From Paraburkholderia sp. HP33-1 (GTDB lineage: Bacteria > Pseudomonadota > Gammaproteobacteria > Burkholderiales > Burkholderiaceae), in assembly GCF_021390595.1 (NCBI RefSeq), contig NZ_JAJEJR010000002.1, positions 1,550,001 through 1,614,000 of the forward strand: a stretch of DNA of 64,000 nucleotides. The letters are read 5' to 3'. Position 1 is the first letter of the stretch, and each line of letters opens with the position of its first letter. Of this stretch, positions 62,039-64,000 are shown one piece after another. Position numbers and translations under genes: made by a program. The notes below the pieces were generated by a model, which was not told the DNA's origin, searched no databases, and was given only the letters and a program-made list of their open reading frames with translations.

Positions 62039-62914
62039 ATGCTCAGCGAGTTGAAAACCTTCATCGCCGTCAGCCAATACGGCACGTTTTCCGGTGCGGG
62101 CGCGCGCATCGGGCTCACGCAATCGGCCGTCAGCGCGCAGATGCAGCGGCTCGAAGAGGAGCTCGGCTTCCAGCTGTTCGACCGCACCGGGCGCTCGGCG
62201 ACGCTCAACGAAGCGGGCCGCGAAACACTCGCGTTGGCCGAGGAAATGATGACGCTCTACGCGCGGCTCTCCGAGCGCAGCGCAGGCGCCGCCAAAAGCG
62301 GCATGCTGCGGGTCGGCGCGATCGCGTCCGCGCAGGTGTCGCTGCTCGCCGACGCGCTCGCGCGCTTTCGCGACGAGCGCCCCGGCTGGCGGATTCGCGT
62401 GGTGCCGGGCGTATCGCTGGGGCTGCTCGGCCAGGTCGACTCGGGCGAGCTCGATCTGGCCGTCATCATCAAGCCGCCGTTCGCATTGCCGTCGGAACTC
62501 GAATGGCGCACGCTCGTCGCCGAACCGTTCGTGCTGCTCGCGCCGAAAAAGCTCGCGCGCGGCGGCCGCTCGTGGCGCGAACTGCTGCGCAGCGAACCAT
62601 TTATCCGCTACGACCGCGCGTCGTTCGGCGGACGGCTCGTCGACCGCTTTCTGCGGCGCGCGCGCCTCACCGTGCGCGACGCGGTCGAGCTCGACGAATT
62701 GCAGGCGATCGTGCAACTGGTCGCGCGCGGCATGGGTGTCGCGCTGATTCCCAATACGGCCGGGCTCGGCAAATGGCCCGCGAGCGTGGTGGCGCTCGAA
62801 CTCGGCGACGCGACCTTTGAGCGTGACATCGGGCTCGTGCTGCGGCCCCGGCACAGCCGGCCGGTGGTCGCGGATGCGTTGGCGGAGTGTATTGCGGCGG
62901 CGGCGCAGGGGTGA
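62039..62914 (+). CDS. LysR-family transcriptional regulator
   Basis: 291 residues. The N-terminal helix-turn-helix is typical (MLSELKTFIAVSQYGTFSGAGARIGLTQSAVSAQMQRLEEELGFQLFDRTGRS). The effector domain includes MLRVGAIASAQVSLLADALARFRDERPGWRIRVV and SGELDLAVIIKPP. It is divergent from the VOC gene and likely controls it. ATG 62039 is chosen over TTG 62033. Effector unknown. Confidence 0.9.
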   Translation: MLSELKTFIAVSQYGTFSGAGARIGLTQSAVSAQMQRLEEELGFQLFDRTGRSATLNEAGRETLALAEEMMTLYARLSERSAGAAKSGMLRVGAIASAQVSLLADALARFRDERPGWRIRVVPGVSLGLLGQVDSGELDLAVIIKPPFALPSELEWRTLVAEPFVLLAPKKLARGGRSWRELLRSEPFIRYDRASFGGRLVDRFLRRARLTVRDAVELDELQAIVQLVARGMGVALIPNTAGLGKWPASVVALELGDATFERDIGLVLRPRHSRPVVADALAECIAAAAQG

Positions 62915-63072
62915 GCGGTTTGCCCGGCGGATTCGACGCGAGTTCGATCACGGTGGCACGCGCGTGACATGGTGACGCGAAGCGCATTTTCGCCCGAAAT
63001 TTCTATACTTCCTCTAGCGAATACGTGGCGCGCCCATCACGGCGCACGCGCGATTCGTATGAGGAGGCAGAC

Positions 63073-64000
63073 ATGGGACGCTCCGCAACCGCCGCGACGG
63101 CGCAGGACCACCACGGCGAAGCCTCACCGGCTCTTCCGGCGCTCGCGCTGGCCGCGCTCGGCGTGGTCTACGGCGACATCGGCACGAGCCCGCTCTATAC
63201 ACTCGCCACGGTGTTCGACCCCGCCAACGGTCTCGCGCTCAATGCTTTCAATATCGTCGGCATCGTCTCGCTGATCTTCTGGTCGCTGATGATCGTGGTT
63301 TCGCTCAAGTACGTCGTGCTGATCCTGCGGGCGAACAACCACGGCGAAGGCGGCATCATGGCGCTGCTCGCGCTCGCCGCGTCATCGATCGCGTCGCGGC
63401 CGCGCTTGCGTCGTGCGCTCCTCGTGGTAGGCGTGATGGGCGCGGCGCTCTTCTTCGGCGATAGCATCATTACGCCCGCCATCTCCGTGCTCAGCGCCGT
63501 GGAGGGGCTCGAAGTCGTCGAGCCTGGGCTCAAGACCTATGTCATTCCGGTGACGCTCGCCGCGATCATCGTCCTGTTCGTCACGCAAAAGCACGGCACG
63601 GGCGGCATCGGCGCCGTGTTCGGGCCCGTGATGGTGCTCTGGTTCATCGTGATCGGCGTGGCAGGTGTCGTGAATATCATGGCCGTGCCGGTCGTGCTCT
63701 ACGCGCTGAATCCGCTGGAAGGGCTCGCGTTCTGCCTGCATCACCGCTGGCTAGCGTTCGTCGCGCTCGGCGCGGTCGTGCTCTCACTCACGGGCGCCGA
63801 GGCGCTCTACGCCGACATGGGCCATTTCGGCAAGCGGCCCATTCGCCTTACGTGGTTCGGCGTCGTTTTTCCCGCGCTCGCGCTCAACTATCTGGGCCAG
63901 GGCGCGCTGCTGCTGGCGAACCCCGGCGCGGTGCAAAACCCGTTCTACCGGCTCTTTCCGCAATGGGCCATCGTGCCGATGATCGTGCTGGCGACCGTCG
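63073..64000 (+). CDS. kup: Kup potassium transporter, 3' end outside window
   Basis: 309 residues are visible of a protein that is normally over 600. The N-terminus has the Kup/Trk signature [17 protein letters not shown], followed by membrane segments [66 protein letters not shown], and [18 protein letters not shown]. It takes up K+ by H+ symport. AGGAGG at 63062-63067 gives a clear start at ATG 63073. The reading frame remains open to the end of the window. Confidence 0.93.
   Translation, partial: MGRSATAATAQDHHGEASPALPALALAALGVVYGDIGTSPLYTLATVFDPANGLALNAFNIVGIVSLIFWSLMIVVSLKYVVLILRANNHGEGGIMALLALAASSIASRPRLRRALLVVGVMGAALFFGDSIITPAISVLSAVEGLEVVEPGLKTYVIPVTLAAIIVLFVTQKHGTGGIGAVFGPVMVLWFIVIGVAGVVNIMAVPVVLYALNPLEGLAFCLHHRWLAFVALGAVVLSLTGAEALYADMGHFGKRPIRLTWFGVVFPALALNYLGQGALLLANPGAVQNPFYRLFPQWAIVPMIVLATV

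Overview
The window is high-GC DNA whose gene content points to a Burkholderia/Paraburkholderia-type betaproteobacterium. The pointers are a split hpaG1/hpaG2 homoprotocatechuate pathway, a bcsD-bcsP-bcsQ-bcsA-bcsB-bcsZ-bcsC cellulose operon, an IrlR/IrlS-like two-component pair beside an RND efflux operon, and many small LysR-linked accessory operons. No rRNA, tRNA, CRISPR array or intact insertion sequence was recognised.

Layout. 1-412: the 3' end of a D-threonine aldolase/D-serine dehydratase-like gene. 422-6986: hpaR, divergent from hpaG1-G2-E-D-F-H-I, the meta-cleavage route from homoprotocatechuate to pyruvate and succinate semialdehyde. 7531-12001: three overlapping lipoprotein genes (two LssY_C paralogues and an alpha/beta hydrolase), then an exported SYLF protein. 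12.4-21.7 kb: an accessory stretch of hypothetical genes with long gaps, an epoxide hydrolase beside a ruined TetR gene and its apparent orphan operators, an SDR/membrane protein/LysR group, and an MmgE/PrpD protein with a Tat-like leader. 21.9-25.8 kb: a redox operon (flavodoxin, CMD-family, DUF2255, aldo/keto reductase) divergent from a LysR gene.

25.9-42.4 kb is a cellulose and cyclic-di-GMP block. An EAL phosphodiesterase and a GGDEF cyclase lie on the minus strand, divergent from the plus-strand bcs operon. BcsA carries the catalytic D,D,D,Q(R)xRW residues and an intact c-di-GMP-binding PilZ motif, so the neighbouring enzymes could tune it. BcsC has an unusually long Q/P/Y-rich linker before its outer-membrane barrel.

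42.5-49.7 kb: a small membrane protein, an EF-hand protein with an OmpR/EnvZ-like pair, two small unknown proteins, an ArsB/NhaD-like permease, and cytochrome b561 with two YceI proteins. 49.7-61.0 kb: a CSS-EAL phosphodiesterase, DNA polymerase IV converging on an IrlS-like kinase, its regulator, a repeat cluster, and a tripartite RND efflux operon. 61.4-64.0 kb: a VOC protein with a strong terminator, a divergent LysR regulator, and the 5' part of a Kup potassium transporter cut by the window end.

Functions are assigned from motifs and remembered family sequences, not from searches. Starts were chosen by Shine-Dalgarno placement, family N-termini and overlaps with neighbours.
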